Below, piece by piece: positions 42,538-50,764 of a DNA stretch of 64,000 nt. The stretch is from NCBI GenBank assembly GCA_016710635.1, contig JADJVL010000010.1, forward strand, positions 62,001 to 126,000. The letters run 5' to 3'. Within the stretch, counting starts at the first letter, position 1; each line of letters opens with the position of its first letter. The notes under the pieces are model-generated. The model saw only the letters and a program-made list of their open reading frames with translations. It searched no databases and was not told the DNA's origin. This stretch comes from Holophagaceae bacterium. Its GTDB lineage: Bacteria; Acidobacteriota; Holophagae; Holophagales; Holophagaceae. A program made the position numbers and the translations under genes.

Positions 42538-43484
42538 ATGTTCGGTGAGATGAAGGTCTTTTCGGGGACAAGCCATCAGGCTCTCGCCTCCGGCATCGCC
42601 GCCCACATCGGCATGCCCCTGGGCAAGGTGAAGTTCACGCGCTTCAGCAACGAGAACATCAAGGTGAAGATCGACGAGAACGTGCGCGAAAGCGACGTCT
42701 TCGTGATCCAGTCCAGCTGCCCGCCGGTGAGCGACCACCTGATCGAGCTGCTCATCCTCATCGACGCCCTCAAGTTCTCCAGCGCCGCCCGCATCACCGC
42801 CGTGCTGCCCTACTTCCCCTATGCCCGCAGCGACAAGAAGGACGAGGCGCGCATCTCCATCACGGCGCGGCTCGTGGCGGACCTGCTCCAGACCGCCGGC
42901 GCGGACCGCGTGCTCACCATGACCCTGCACGCCCCCCAGATCCTGGGCTTCTTCCACACCCCCGCGGACCAGCTCTTCGCCACGCCCATCCTGGCCCAGC
43001 ACTTCATGCGCACGGACATCTCCAACAGCGTGGTGGTGGCCACGGACGCCGGCGCGGCTAAGTTCGCAGGCCACTTCGCGAAGCGCCTCAAGCTCCCCTC
43101 GCCCTCATCGACAAGCGCCGCGCCGATGACAGCGAGAAGGCCCAGAGCGTGGCCCTCATCGGCGACGTGGACGGCAAGGACGCCATCATCTATGACGACG
43201 AAATCGCCACCGGCGGCTCCATCGCCGAGGCTTCCAAGATGCTCCGCCAGTTCGGCGCGAAGAAGGTCCGCGTCGGCGTCACCCATCCGGTCTTCAGCGG
43301 GCCGGCGGTGGAGCGGCTCAACGAGGCCGAGCTCGACGAGCTCGTGGTGACGGACACGATCCCCGTTCCGCCGGCCAAGGCCGAAGGCATCCGCAACCTG
43401 AAGGTGCTGTCCACCTCCGCCATGTTCGGGGATGCCATCCTGCGCATCCACGGGGGGCGCAGCATCAGCGAGATGATGGATTGA
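42538..43484 (+). CDS. prs: Ribose-phosphate pyrophosphokinase, with a -1 frameshift at a CCCC run
   Basis: From ATG 42538 the protein matches Prs (KVFSGTSHQALASGIAAHIG; FSNENIKVKIDENVR; YARSDKKDEAR) to AKRLKLP at about 43098. The correct continuation LALIDKRRADDSEKAQSVALIGDVDGKDAIIYDDEIATGGS, with the PRPP-binding loop, is in the -1 frame and runs to 43484 (ISEMMD). Re-reading one base at the CCCC at 43095-43098 gives a normal 315-residue enzyme making PRPP from ribose-5-phosphate and ATP. Prs is almost always essential, so a lost C (CCCCC to CCCC) in the assembly is the likeliest cause. A slippery site is the alternative. Confidence 0.88.
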
Positions 43485-43515
43485 GCGGGACTGGCGGCGC
43501 ATCGCGGCGGCGGCC

Positions 43516-44700
43516 TTGAGCGGGCCCGTCAAGGAGATCGAGGTCCGGCTCGCCCGGTGCGGCGACCTGCCGGATCTGGGCCTGGGGGCCTGGGCCCAGG
43601 ACCGGTGCCGGGAGATCTTCAGCCGCCCCTTCCGGACCCTGCACGCCGCCTGCGAGCTCTACGCCGCGCGGGTCGCCTACGACCTGGCCGGAGACCTTGG
43701 CTGGCACGGGAAGCTCCGCGCCGGAGCCACCCTGGAGGCGTGCCTCGCCGGGCTCCATCCCCAGGCCCGCATTCCGGCCGAATGGATGCTGCTCTTCCTC
43801 GTGGAGGAGGACCTGCTGCGCCGGGAGGGACTCTCGTTCCATCTCGAAGGGGAGCCTGCCTACAGCCTCGCCGACCTGCGCGCCGCCGCCGAGGAGGCCT
43901 GCCCCGGTCACGGCGTGAACCTCGACCTGCTGGATTCCATCCGTCGGCAGATCCTCCCCTTCTTCACCGAAGGCAGGCCGGGGGAACAGCTTCTCTTCGA
44001 CCTGACCACCCTGCCCCAGTGGCTCAGCTTCTTCAGCAACCGCAATCCCGAGTACCTTCCCAACAACCTGTTCGCCCTGCTGGCCCTCCGGGACGGGCTG
44101 CCCCCGGGCGCGCGGGTGCTGGAGCTCGGAGCGGGCGCGGGCAGCTTCGCCGAGCTGCTGGCGGAAGAGGCGGCCCGGGAGGACTGGCTGGACCGGATCT
44201 CCGACTACCGCTTCACCGACGTGACGCCGACCTTCATGCGCAAGGCCCAGCGGGAGATGAAGTCCCGGGCCCCGGGACTGCCGCTGAGCTACCAGACGGT
44301 GGACCTGAACCGGCCCTTCGAGGAACAGGGCCTCACACCCGGCTGCCTGGACGCCATCGTGGGCGTGAACGTGGTGCACGTGGCCCACGACCTCCTGAAC
44401 ACCCTGCGCCGCCTGCGCGTCCTGCTGGCGCCCGGCGGCCGCCTCATCATCGGCGAATGCATGAAGCCGGACCTCGCGAAGCCCATCTACCTCGAGTTCT
44501 TCTTCAAGTTCGTCAAGAGCTTCACGGATGTGAAGGTGGATCCAGAGTACCGCCCCGTCGGCGGCTTCCTCACCCCGGAAGCCTGGGACAAGGCCCTGCG
44601 CCACGCGGGCTTCAGGAACGTGCGCCGCTACCCGGACACCCGCGCCCTGATGCAGGCCTATCCGACCTTCTACGTCGGCGCCCTCAACGCCGAGGCCTGA
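43516..44700 (+). CDS. Class I SAM-dependent methyltransferase with N-terminal extension
   Basis: This 394-residue protein has a SAM-binding Rossmann core in its second half: motif I VLELGAGAGSFAELLAEE near residue 200, IVGVNVVHVAHDLLNTLRRLRVLLAPGGRLIIGECMKP, and a C-terminal YVGAL. Its style is that of methyltransferases near ANL/polyketide enzymes. The N-terminal ~185 residues are an unrecognised helical domain. The TTG start at 43516 is the only one after an upstream in-frame stop. It is followed by a one-base overlap (TGATG) with the miniature ANL gene, so the two are probably functionally tied. The substrate is unknown. Confidence 0.75.
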   Translation: MSGPVKEIEVRLARCGDLPDLGLGAWAQDRCREIFSRPFRTLHAACELYAARVAYDLAGDLGWHGKLRAGATLEACLAGLHPQARIPAEWMLLFLVEEDLLRREGLSFHLEGEPAYSLADLRAAAEEACPGHGVNLDLLDSIRRQILPFFTEGRPGEQLLFDLTTLPQWLSFFSNRNPEYLPNNLFALLALRDGLPPGARVLELGAGAGSFAELLAEEAAREDWLDRISDYRFTDVTPTFMRKAQREMKSRAPGLPLSYQTVDLNRPFEEQGLTPGCLDAIVGVNVVHVAHDLLNTLRRLRVLLAPGGRLIIGECMKPDLAKPIYLEFFFKFVKSFTDVKVDPEYRPVGGFLTPEAWDKALRHAGFRNVRRYPDTRALMQAYPTFYVGALNAEA

Positions 44701-45320
44701 TGGCCGCGACCCTGCGCCGCCTGCTGGTCCAGCGCGCCGCGCGGCTGCAGGAGCGGCCGGCCCTCACCGCGCCGGGGTGGGACACCCTGAGCTACGGCCA
44801 GTTCCGGAACCGGGTGGAGGGCGTGGCCCTGGGCCTCCTCGCCGCGCCCTGCCCCACGGGCACCGCGGTCTTCCTGACGGAGCCCTCGCCCTGGACCTGG
44901 GCCGCGGAGGTGGCGGCGGCCTGCTGCGGGCTGCGCTGGGAGGCGGAGGGCGAGCCCCTCGATCCCGCCCTGCTGGGAGGGACCCGCTTCAACAGCGAGG
45001 AGGGCCGTGGCCCCTACCATGATCGCGAGGACGCGGTGCACGGCGGCCTGCCCTTCCACGGGGGCCTGGACCAGGAGGCCGTGCTGGCCCGGCTGGTGCG
45101 GCTGAACGGACGGCTGGGCTGGGATCACGACAGCCGCATCGCCCTGCCCCTGGAGCACCTGGCCACGCCGGAGGTCCGGGCGGCCCTCTGGAGCGCCCTC
45201 TACGCCGGCGCCCACGCCGACTTTGGACCTGCCGGCTCCGGCCCGCGCCGGTGGTTCAGCCGGGTGGAAGCCCCGGCGCCCTTCGATGCGGCGCCCTTCG
45301 TGGATTTCTGGAAAGCCTAG
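44700..45320 (+). CDS. Miniature ANL (AMP-binding enzyme)-like protein
   Basis: This 206-residue protein resembles a shrunken N-domain of acyl-CoA synthetases/adenylating enzymes: an opening like RRLLVQRAARLQERPALTAPGWDTLSYGQFRNRVEGVALGLLA and later SRIALPLEHLATPEVRAALWSALYAGAHADF, which recall the LTY, and PLxH...G regions. The nucleotide-binding P-loop (TSGTTGxPKG) and the C-terminal lid are absent. It cannot adenylate in the known way. Coupling to the upstream methyltransferase suggests a scaffold or a substrate-binding role. It ends in a convergent CTAG overlap with the next gene. Confidence 0.6.
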   Translation: MAATLRRLLVQRAARLQERPALTAPGWDTLSYGQFRNRVEGVALGLLAAPCPTGTAVFLTEPSPWTWAAEVAAACCGLRWEAEGEPLDPALLGGTRFNSEEGRGPYHDREDAVHGGLPFHGGLDQEAVLARLVRLNGRLGWDHDSRIALPLEHLATPEVRAALWSALYAGAHADFGPAGSGPRRWFSRVEAPAPFDAAPFVDFWKA

Positions 45321-46270
45321 ACCCGGGGGCCGTCCAGGACCGCGCGGTTCCGGCCTTCGGCCTTGGCCCGGTAGAGGGCCGCGTCAGCGCGCGCCAGCAG
45401 GGAGCCCGCATCGGGGTCGTTCTCGTTGACCTGCGCCACCCCCAGGCTGCAGGACACCATGATGGGCGCGGAACCGTGGATCAGCACCGGTTCGGCGCAG
45501 AGCGCGGCGCGGAGGTTGTCCGCCACCGTGAAGGCCTCTCCGGACTGGGTCTCCGGCAGCACCACGAGGAATTCCTCACCGCCGATGCGGCCCACCTGGT
45601 CGCTGCCCCGCAACCGGCCCATCACGAGGCCGCCGAAGACCTGCAGCACGCGATCGCCGGCGGCGTGGCCGTAGGTGTCGTTGATGCGCTTGAAATGGTC
45701 CAGGTCGCACAGGAGGACGGAGAGGGGGCGACCGTGGCGCCGGGCGAGGTCGAAGTGCTTCTCCAGGTAGGTGAGCACCGTGGCGCGGTTGCTCACGCCG
45801 GTCAGGGCGTCCACGGTGGTCTGGGCCAGCACCGCCTGGTGGTAGTGCCGCTCGAGCTCGTCCAGGCGCTTCGCCTTGAAGGCGTGCGGCCCGACGCGGA
45901 TGACGTCGCCGTTCTCCAGGCGCTGGGTGGAGTTGGGTTCGACGCGGCGTCCGTTCACGTAGGTGCCGTTCGTGCTGCCCTGGTCGTGGAGCAGGATGGA
46001 CGCGGTGCCGTCCTCCTGGGCCACCAGCTCAAGGATCGCGTGGCGCCGGCTGACCTCGGGCTCGGGGAGGCTCAGGTCGTTGTCCGCGGTGCGGCCGATG
46101 CGCAGGCCCTGGTGGGGCAGCGGAATTACCTCGCCGATGGGGTTGCCGACGTACCGGATCAGGGCCCAGTCGTCGTGGAAGGCCGTCGGGCGCGACCCCG
46201 TCACGGGCCCCACGAGGGTGGCCGGATCCCGGGAGAAGGTCTCGTCGGAGGGAGGTCGGGTGCTGGTCAT
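45317..46270 (-). CDS. FHA-GGDEF diguanylate cyclase
   Basis: This 317-residue protein has an FHA domain (about 50-135: IPLPHQGLRIGRTADNDLSLPEPEVSRRHAILELV...STNGTYVNGRRV) and a GGDEF domain (about 150-310) with active motif GGEEF in VGRIGGEEFLVVLPE and metal-binding DLDHFKRINDTYGH. It should make c-di-GMP. Phosphothreonine binding by FHA ties it to a Ser/Thr kinase such as the one at 50765-52750. There is no membrane segment. The inhibitory I-site RxxD is present just before GGEEF (RGSD). Confidence 0.93.
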   Translation of the reverse strand: MTSTRPPSDETFSRDPATLVGPVTGSRPTAFHDDWALIRYVGNPIGEVIPLPHQGLRIGRTADNDLSLPEPEVSRRHAILELVAQEDGTASILLHDQGSTNGTYVNGRRVEPNSTQRLENGDVIRVGPHAFKAKRLDELERHYHQAVLAQTTVDALTGVSNRATVLTYLEKHFDLARRHGRPLSVLLCDLDHFKRINDTYGHAAGDRVLQVFGGLVMGRLRGSDQVGRIGGEEFLVVLPETQSGEAFTVADNLRAALCAEPVLIHGSAPIMVSCSLGVAQVNENDPDAGSLLARADAALYRAKAEGRNRAVLDGPRV

Positions 46271-46326
46271 GGGACAGGTGGCTGTCCCTCAGCGTAGCAG
46301 CCCCACCGGAAGGGCGGGCCGGGCGG

Positions 46327-47262
46327 TCAGCCCTCCAGGGTGCCGACCCGGACGCAGTTCCGCCCCTCGCGCTTGGCCTGGTAGAGGGCGCGGTCGGCCC
46401 GCCCCAGGAGGTCGCCGGCGGTCTCGTCCTCGGGTTCGAAGACCGCCACGCCCAGGCTGCAGGTCGCCACCAGCCCACCTCCGGGAACCGGGTGGGAGGT
46501 GGCTTCCGCGGCGGCCCGCACCTGCTCGGCCCGCGCCATGGCCTGCTGCAGTCCGGCGCCCGGGAGGAGGAGGAGGAACTCCTCCCCGCCGATGCGGCCT
46601 GCGATTTCGTGTCCCGAGACCGAGGCCGCCAGGATGCGGCCGATGCCCCGCAGGACCTCGTCCCCGGCGGGATGTCCGTAGGTGTCGTTGACGCCCTTGA
46701 AATGGTCCACGTCGAGGGCCACGACGCTGAGGATCTGCCCCGCCTCCCGGCCCAGGGTGAAGCGCTCCTCGAGCACGGCGAGGGTGTTGCGGCGGTTGGC
46801 GAGGCCGGTGAGGGGATCCCGCATGGACATGTCCTGCAGGGATTCGTGGAAGGCCCGCTCCAGCGGATCGAGGGCGACGACCTTGAAGACATGGCCGCCC
46901 AGGCCGATCCGGTCGCCGGGCGCGCAGCCGCGCTTGCCGCTCAGGCGGACACCGTTCAGGCGCGTGCCGTTGGTGGAGCCCAGATCCTCCACCAGCAGTT
47001 CGTTGGCCCCGCCGGGGGTGACGATGACCTGCGCATGGAGCCGGCTCACTTCGCCGTCCACCAGGGGCACGTGGGCATCCGCGGAGCGGCCCATGAGGTT
47101 GCGGCCGGGAACCAGGTTGTAGACGCGACCCAGGGCGGATCCGGCGTAGGCCACCAGCGCGTAGGTCGGGGCGGGGGCTTCCCCCTCGGCGCCGTCCCGG
47201 GCCACGGTCAGCGTCGGGTCATCCAGCCAGCCCTGGGTGAGGGGCACGGCCACGGTGCGCAT
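46327..47262 (-). CDS. FHA-GGDEF diguanylate cyclase, tandem paralogue
   Basis: This 311-residue cyclase has the same layout: FHA (about 40-125: LVPGRNLMGRSADAHVPLVDGEVSRLHAQVIV...STNGTRLNGVRL) and GGDEF (about 140-305) with VVALDVDHFKGVNDTYGH and GGEEF. ATG 47262 has GGAGG upstream. It is the neighbour and same-strand paralogue of 45317-46270, with 56 bases between them, so the pair is a tandem duplication, now diverged. The residue pattern before GGEEF differs (VSGHEIAGRI), so I-site feedback may be absent here. Confidence 0.93.
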   Translation of the reverse strand: MRTVAVPLTQGWLDDPTLTVARDGAEGEAPAPTYALVAYAGSALGRVYNLVPGRNLMGRSADAHVPLVDGEVSRLHAQVIVTPGGANELLVEDLGSTNGTRLNGVRLSGKRGCAPGDRIGLGGHVFKVVALDPLERAFHESLQDMSMRDPLTGLANRRNTLAVLEERFTLGREAGQILSVVALDVDHFKGVNDTYGHPAGDEVLRGIGRILAASVSGHEIAGRIGGEEFLLLLPGAGLQQAMARAEQVRAAAEATSHPVPGGGLVATCSLGVAVFEPEDETAGDLLGRADRALYQAKREGRNCVRVGTLEG

Positions 47263-47480
47263 GGCGTCCTCCGGCCGGACCGGTTTGCGGGGGTCCGTCA
47301 CGGCAGGCTCCGCCGGCGCCGTGCGTCGTGCAGAATGGGAAAGGCGCGGGAGCACATGGGAGAGGCCTGGAGGTCCGGGGGAGTCCACCAGCTTAACGGC
47401 TGTGGGCCCTGGCGGCACCCCTCCAGATCCAACAAGGCCCTTGCGGAACCCGGTCGGGCTGCTATTCTGAAGAGCGCCAC

Positions 47481-47555
47481 TGGGGAGTGGTCTAATGGTA
47501 GGACAACAGATTCTGATTCTGTCAGGTGAGGGTTCAAATCCTTCCTCCCCAACCA
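47481..47555 (+). tRNA. tRNA-Gln (anticodon CUG)
   Basis: This is a complete cloverleaf. Acceptor TGGGGAG pairs with CTCCCCA, the anticodon stem ACAGA/TCTGT surrounds loop TTCTGAT with anticodon CTG at 47513-47515, and the T-arm is GAGGG-TTCAAAT-CCTTC. The 3' CCA is encoded. Confidence 0.95.
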
Positions 47556-47596
47556 TCTCAAAGCAAGACCGGAAGCACTGAAAGACTGTAAAGCTT

Positions 47597-47671
47597 GGTC
47601 CCTTCGTCTAGCGGTTAGGACACCGCCCTCTCACGGCGGCAGCAGGGGTTCGATTCCCCTAGGGACTACCA
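47597..47671 (+). tRNA. tRNA-Glu (anticodon CUC)
   Basis: This is a complete cloverleaf. Acceptor GGTCCCT pairs with AGGGACT (one G-T), and anticodon stem CCGCC/GGCGG surrounds loop CTCTCAC with anticodon CTC at 47630-47632. The T-arm has GGTTCGATTCC, and CCA is encoded. It lies 41 bases after tRNA-Gln, forming one transcript with the following terminator. Confidence 0.96.
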
Positions 47672-47672
47672 A

Positions 47673-47700
47673 ATAAAGGCCCGCGCGAGCGGGCCTTTAT
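47673..47700 (+). terminator. Strong hairpin terminator after the tRNA pair
   Basis: ATAAAGGCCCGC (47673-47684), loop GCGA, GCGGGCCTTTAT (47689-47700): 12 perfect base pairs with a TTTAT end immediately after the tRNA-Glu CCA. Confidence 0.92.
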
Positions 47701-47803
47701 CGTCTGTACGCCTTTGTCCGGGCCTGCGGTCCCGCCGCCGATGGGCCTGGAAACGAAAGGCCGTTCCTGGGCATTCTGGAATGTTGCCTTTCATGGAGTC
47801 CTG

Positions 47804-49003
47804 ATGCGTTTGCCGTCGCTGCTCGCCGTTCCCGCCTGCCTTTCCCTGGTCGCCCAGAGCCCGATGCTGGTCCGGGGCTTCGTCTACGATGCCAAGGGCG
47901 CGCCCGTCGCCGGCGTGGAGGTCCAGCTCCTCCGTTCCGCCAGCGACGATGCGCCGGTGATCCAGGCCCGCACCGGCGCCGACGGCTACTTCCTCATGGA
48001 GACCCGTGAGAAAGGGATCTTCCGCGCCGTCATCCTCAGCCCCTCCCACAAGGGCCTGGAAACGCCCGTGCTCCTCAACGGCACCAAGCCCGTGGACCTC
48101 ACCGCCCGGCTGAACCTGTTCGCCTTCGACGAGGCGTCCGCGTACCGGGTCATCGGGCGCCTCGCCGGCAAGCCCCTGCCCAAGGACGCCGCCCTGGCCA
48201 AGCAGGCGGACGGCACCTGGGCCTACGAGCTGCCGGCCAAGGACGGCGAGACCTGGGTCGGCGCCCTGCGCGGACCCCACGGTGCCATCCTCCCGAGCCG
48301 GCTGGATGAGACCCGCGTGGCCGGTGGCGGGCTCCTCGGCGTCGTGAAGGCCGAAGGCGGGAAGCTGCGGATCGTCGCGGATCCCAAGGCCTACGCCCGG
48401 GACAACGAGGAAGGCAGCGTGGTGGTGACCGAAGAGGCCCCCGAAGTCCGCGTGCTCTTCCGCGCCATGGAGGAGGCCCAGCGCCTCACCTCGCCTCTGC
48501 TGCTGGCGATGCGGGAGGCGGCGCGGACCCCGGGCAGCACCCGGCCCGACGCGGCCCCCACCCTCAAGGCCCTGCGGGACGCCACGAAGAAGGCCACCCC
48601 GATCACCCGCCCGGTCTTCATGCTCAGCGAAGCCGCCATTTCGGAACTGGGCGGACAGCCCATGCCCAAGGACCTGGCCCACGACATCATCGTCACCGTC
48701 GGCTCCGCCAGTCCGATCTGGTCGCTCTTCCCCTCCCTCCCCGCCAAGCTCGCCAAGGCCGTGGACGCCGAAGAGGGCAGGACCTTTCTCGCCGAGCTGA
48801 TCGCCAAGGCCGGGGACGCCGCCGTCCGCCGGGACGTCCGCATGGATGCCCTGGAATCCGCCCTCGAGCGGGGCGACCTCAAGGAGGCCAGGACCCTGCA
48901 CGCCGACCTCGTCAAGGAGTGGGGCCAGAACCCGCGCTACGCCAAGGCCCTCCAGTCCCTGGACCCGGAAGCCCGCAAGGTGGCGGCGCCTGCCAAGCAG
49001 TAG
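47804..49003 (+). CDS. Exported protein with carboxypeptidase-regulatory-like domain
   Basis: This 399-residue protein starts at ATG 47804 (GGAG 5 bases upstream) with a signal peptide (MRLPSLLAVPACLSLVAQS). It has an N-terminal carboxypeptidase-regulatory-like beta-sandwich (VRGFVYDAKGAPVAGVEVQLLRS...TGADGYFLMETREKGIFRAVILSPSHKG). The C-terminal ~270 residues are mostly helical, with no recognised domain. It is probably periplasmic. No function can be assigned. Confidence 0.8.
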   Translation: MRLPSLLAVPACLSLVAQSPMLVRGFVYDAKGAPVAGVEVQLLRSASDDAPVIQARTGADGYFLMETREKGIFRAVILSPSHKGLETPVLLNGTKPVDLTARLNLFAFDEASAYRVIGRLAGKPLPKDAALAKQADGTWAYELPAKDGETWVGALRGPHGAILPSRLDETRVAGGGLLGVVKAEGGKLRIVADPKAYARDNEEGSVVVTEEAPEVRVLFRAMEEAQRLTSPLLLAMREAARTPGSTRPDAAPTLKALRDATKKATPITRPVFMLSEAAISELGGQPMPKDLAHDIIVTVGSASPIWSLFPSLPAKLAKAVDAEEGRTFLAELIAKAGDAAVRRDVRMDALESALERGDLKEARTLHADLVKEWGQNPRYAKALQSLDPEARKVAAPAKQ

Positions 49004-49052
49004 GCGGCCCGCACAGTCCCTTTCGGCCCGCCTCCTCCTCTAGGATGGGAGG

Positions 49053-50141
49053 ATGCACTCCGGCCGGCTCCTTCTCCTGACCCTCGGCGGGAGCCTCTGC
49101 GGAGGCATGGCGCTAGGATGGACAGCCGCCCGGCTCTCCGGCCCGTTCCTCAAAGAAGCGGCGGTGCTCCTCGGGATCGCCGCCCTGGCCGCGCTGCTGG
49201 ACCGCGGGGTGCACGCCGGGCGCAAGGACCTGCCCCTCTACCGGCGGCACCTCGCGGTCTTCGCCCTGGGTCTCGGCGCCGCCGCCGTGGCGGCCATCCA
49301 ACCGGATGGGTTCAGGGTGGCCTTCCTCCTCTGGGGCGGCTTCGGCGCCGCCTTGGCATTGGCCCTGGCGGTGGCGTTCCACCTTCTGGGCAGGAACCTC
49401 GCGTCCCTCGCCTGGGTCCGTGGACGCAACCGGCGTCCCGATCCTTCCCGCCCACTCATCCTGGTGGCAGATCCCCACTGGAACCAGCGGCTGGTTGGGC
49501 TCGACGCGGCGGAGCGCCTCCTCCCGGGAGCGGACTGGCTCTTCCTGGGGGATGTCTTCGATGTCTGGGTGGGCCTGCCCGGCATGGCCACCGCCGCCCA
49601 GCGCGACTTCCTGGCCTGGGTCGCGGACAGGCGCGCCGCCGGAGCCTGGGTGGGCCTCTGGATGGGCAACCGGGAGTATTTCCTCGACGGCCTCGCCGGG
49701 CACTTCGACCTCATGGGCGAGGGCATCGGCGGCCGCCTGGAGGGCGAAACCCTGGCCTTCGAGCACGGCGACTGGATCAACCATCGGGACTGGCGCTACC
49801 GGGCCTGGAACGTGGTCTCCCGCTCCGGCCCCGTCTGGCTGCTCTTCCGCCTCCTGCCCGGCTTCCTCACCCGGCGCATCGCCGTCTGGCTGGAAGCGAA
49901 GCTCCGCACCACCAACCGGGCCTACAAGCTGGCCTTCCCCCGGGAAGCCTTCGCTGCCGCGGCGGCCGCCGCCGGCGGCGTGTTCCTGACCGGCCATTTC
50001 CACACTCTGGAGCGGGTCGGGAACGGGCTCGCCCTGCCCTGGGCCTACGACGGGGAATTCTGGGTGTGGCGGGAGGGCCGGGTCGAACCGCTGCAACCTT
50101 CGCCTCCGGACTCAACCTCTTCCGTGGCGTCGGTTCCATAG
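49053..50141 (+). CDS. LpxH-like UDP-2,3-diacylglucosamine pyrophosphatase with N-terminal membrane domain
   Basis: This 362-residue protein has membrane helices near residues 5-27, 33-50, 66-86 and 92-112, then a calcineurin-like metallophosphoesterase domain. The motifs are those of LpxH: VADPHWN (DxH, with Pro), GDVFDVW, GNREYF, HGDW and GHFH. LpxH hydrolyses UDP-2,3-diacylglucosamine to lipid X in lipid A synthesis. The extra N-terminal membrane domain is unusual, since LpxH is normally peripheral. Alternatively it acts on another nucleotide-linked lipid. The start ATG 49053 lies just after a GGGAGG site. Confidence 0.8.
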   Translation: MHSGRLLLLTLGGSLCGGMALGWTAARLSGPFLKEAAVLLGIAALAALLDRGVHAGRKDLPLYRRHLAVFALGLGAAAVAAIQPDGFRVAFLLWGGFGAALALALAVAFHLLGRNLASLAWVRGRNRRPDPSRPLILVADPHWNQRLVGLDAAERLLPGADWLFLGDVFDVWVGLPGMATAAQRDFLAWVADRRAAGAWVGLWMGNREYFLDGLAGHFDLMGEGIGGRLEGETLAFEHGDWINHRDWRYRAWNVVSRSGPVWLLFRLLPGFLTRRIAVWLEAKLRTTNRAYKLAFPREAFAAAAAAAGGVFLTGHFHTLERVGNGLALPWAYDGEFWVWREGRVEPLQPSPPDSTSSVASVP

Positions 50142-50167
50142 TTCAGCGACCACACTCGAGGTATCCC

Positions 50168-50719
50168 ATGCGTCCCGTCCTCCTCCTGCCCGCCCTGCTG
50201 CTCGTGGCGGGCTGCGCCACCTATTCCGTGAAGTTCGACTACGACCCCGCCGCCAATTTCCGCGCCTACCGCAGCTTCGAGTGGTATGCCAGCAGCCGGC
50301 GGGCCAAAGGCCAGAACAACGGCGGGAGCCCCATCATGGACCGCCGGGTGCAGGCCGCCGTCCAGCAGCAGCTGAAGGCCAAGGGCTACGCGGAAGCCGC
50401 CCCCGCCGCGGAGCCCGATTTCCTGGTGACCTACTATCCGATCTACCGGGACCGGAAATTCCGCACCACCACCGCCGTGGGCGTGGCCGGTGGCGGGCGC
50501 TACCGCCCCTGGGGCTACCAGGTCGGGACCCGGTTCTCCCAGGTGCACCACTACAAGGAAGGCACCATCGTGGTGGAGATCGTGGACGGCAAGTCCAACG
50601 AACTCGTATGGCAGTGCGCCGCGGTGGGCGCCCTCAGCAACCTCGACGACCCCGAAGCGGCCCAGGAGCAGGTGGCCAGGGCCGTGGCCGACATGCTGGA
50701 GAAGTTCCCGCCCCGCTGA
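50168..50719 (+). CDS. DUF4136 lipoprotein
   Basis: This 183-residue lipoprotein has signal MRPVLLLPALLLVAGC with a good lipobox (VAGC), then VKFDYDPAANFRAYRSFEWY, the DUF4136 signature, and VVEIVDGKSNELVWQCAAVGAL. It lies 26 bases after the LpxH-like gene. DUF4136 proteins are outer-membrane-associated and of unknown function. Confidence 0.9.
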   Translation: MRPVLLLPALLLVAGCATYSVKFDYDPAANFRAYRSFEWYASSRRAKGQNNGGSPIMDRRVQAAVQQQLKAKGYAEAAPAAEPDFLVTYYPIYRDRKFRTTTAVGVAGGGRYRPWGYQVGTRFSQVHHYKEGTIVVEIVDGKSNELVWQCAAVGALSNLDDPEAAQEQVARAVADMLEKFPPR

Positions 50720-50764
50720 GGGCTGAGGCCGCGTTCAGAACCTCCCACAGGGCCACCTTCAGCT

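Noticed and set aside
47481..47700. tRNA pair as an integration site (att) for a mobile element
   Set aside because: No integrase, no repeated tRNA 3' end and no composition break downstream.
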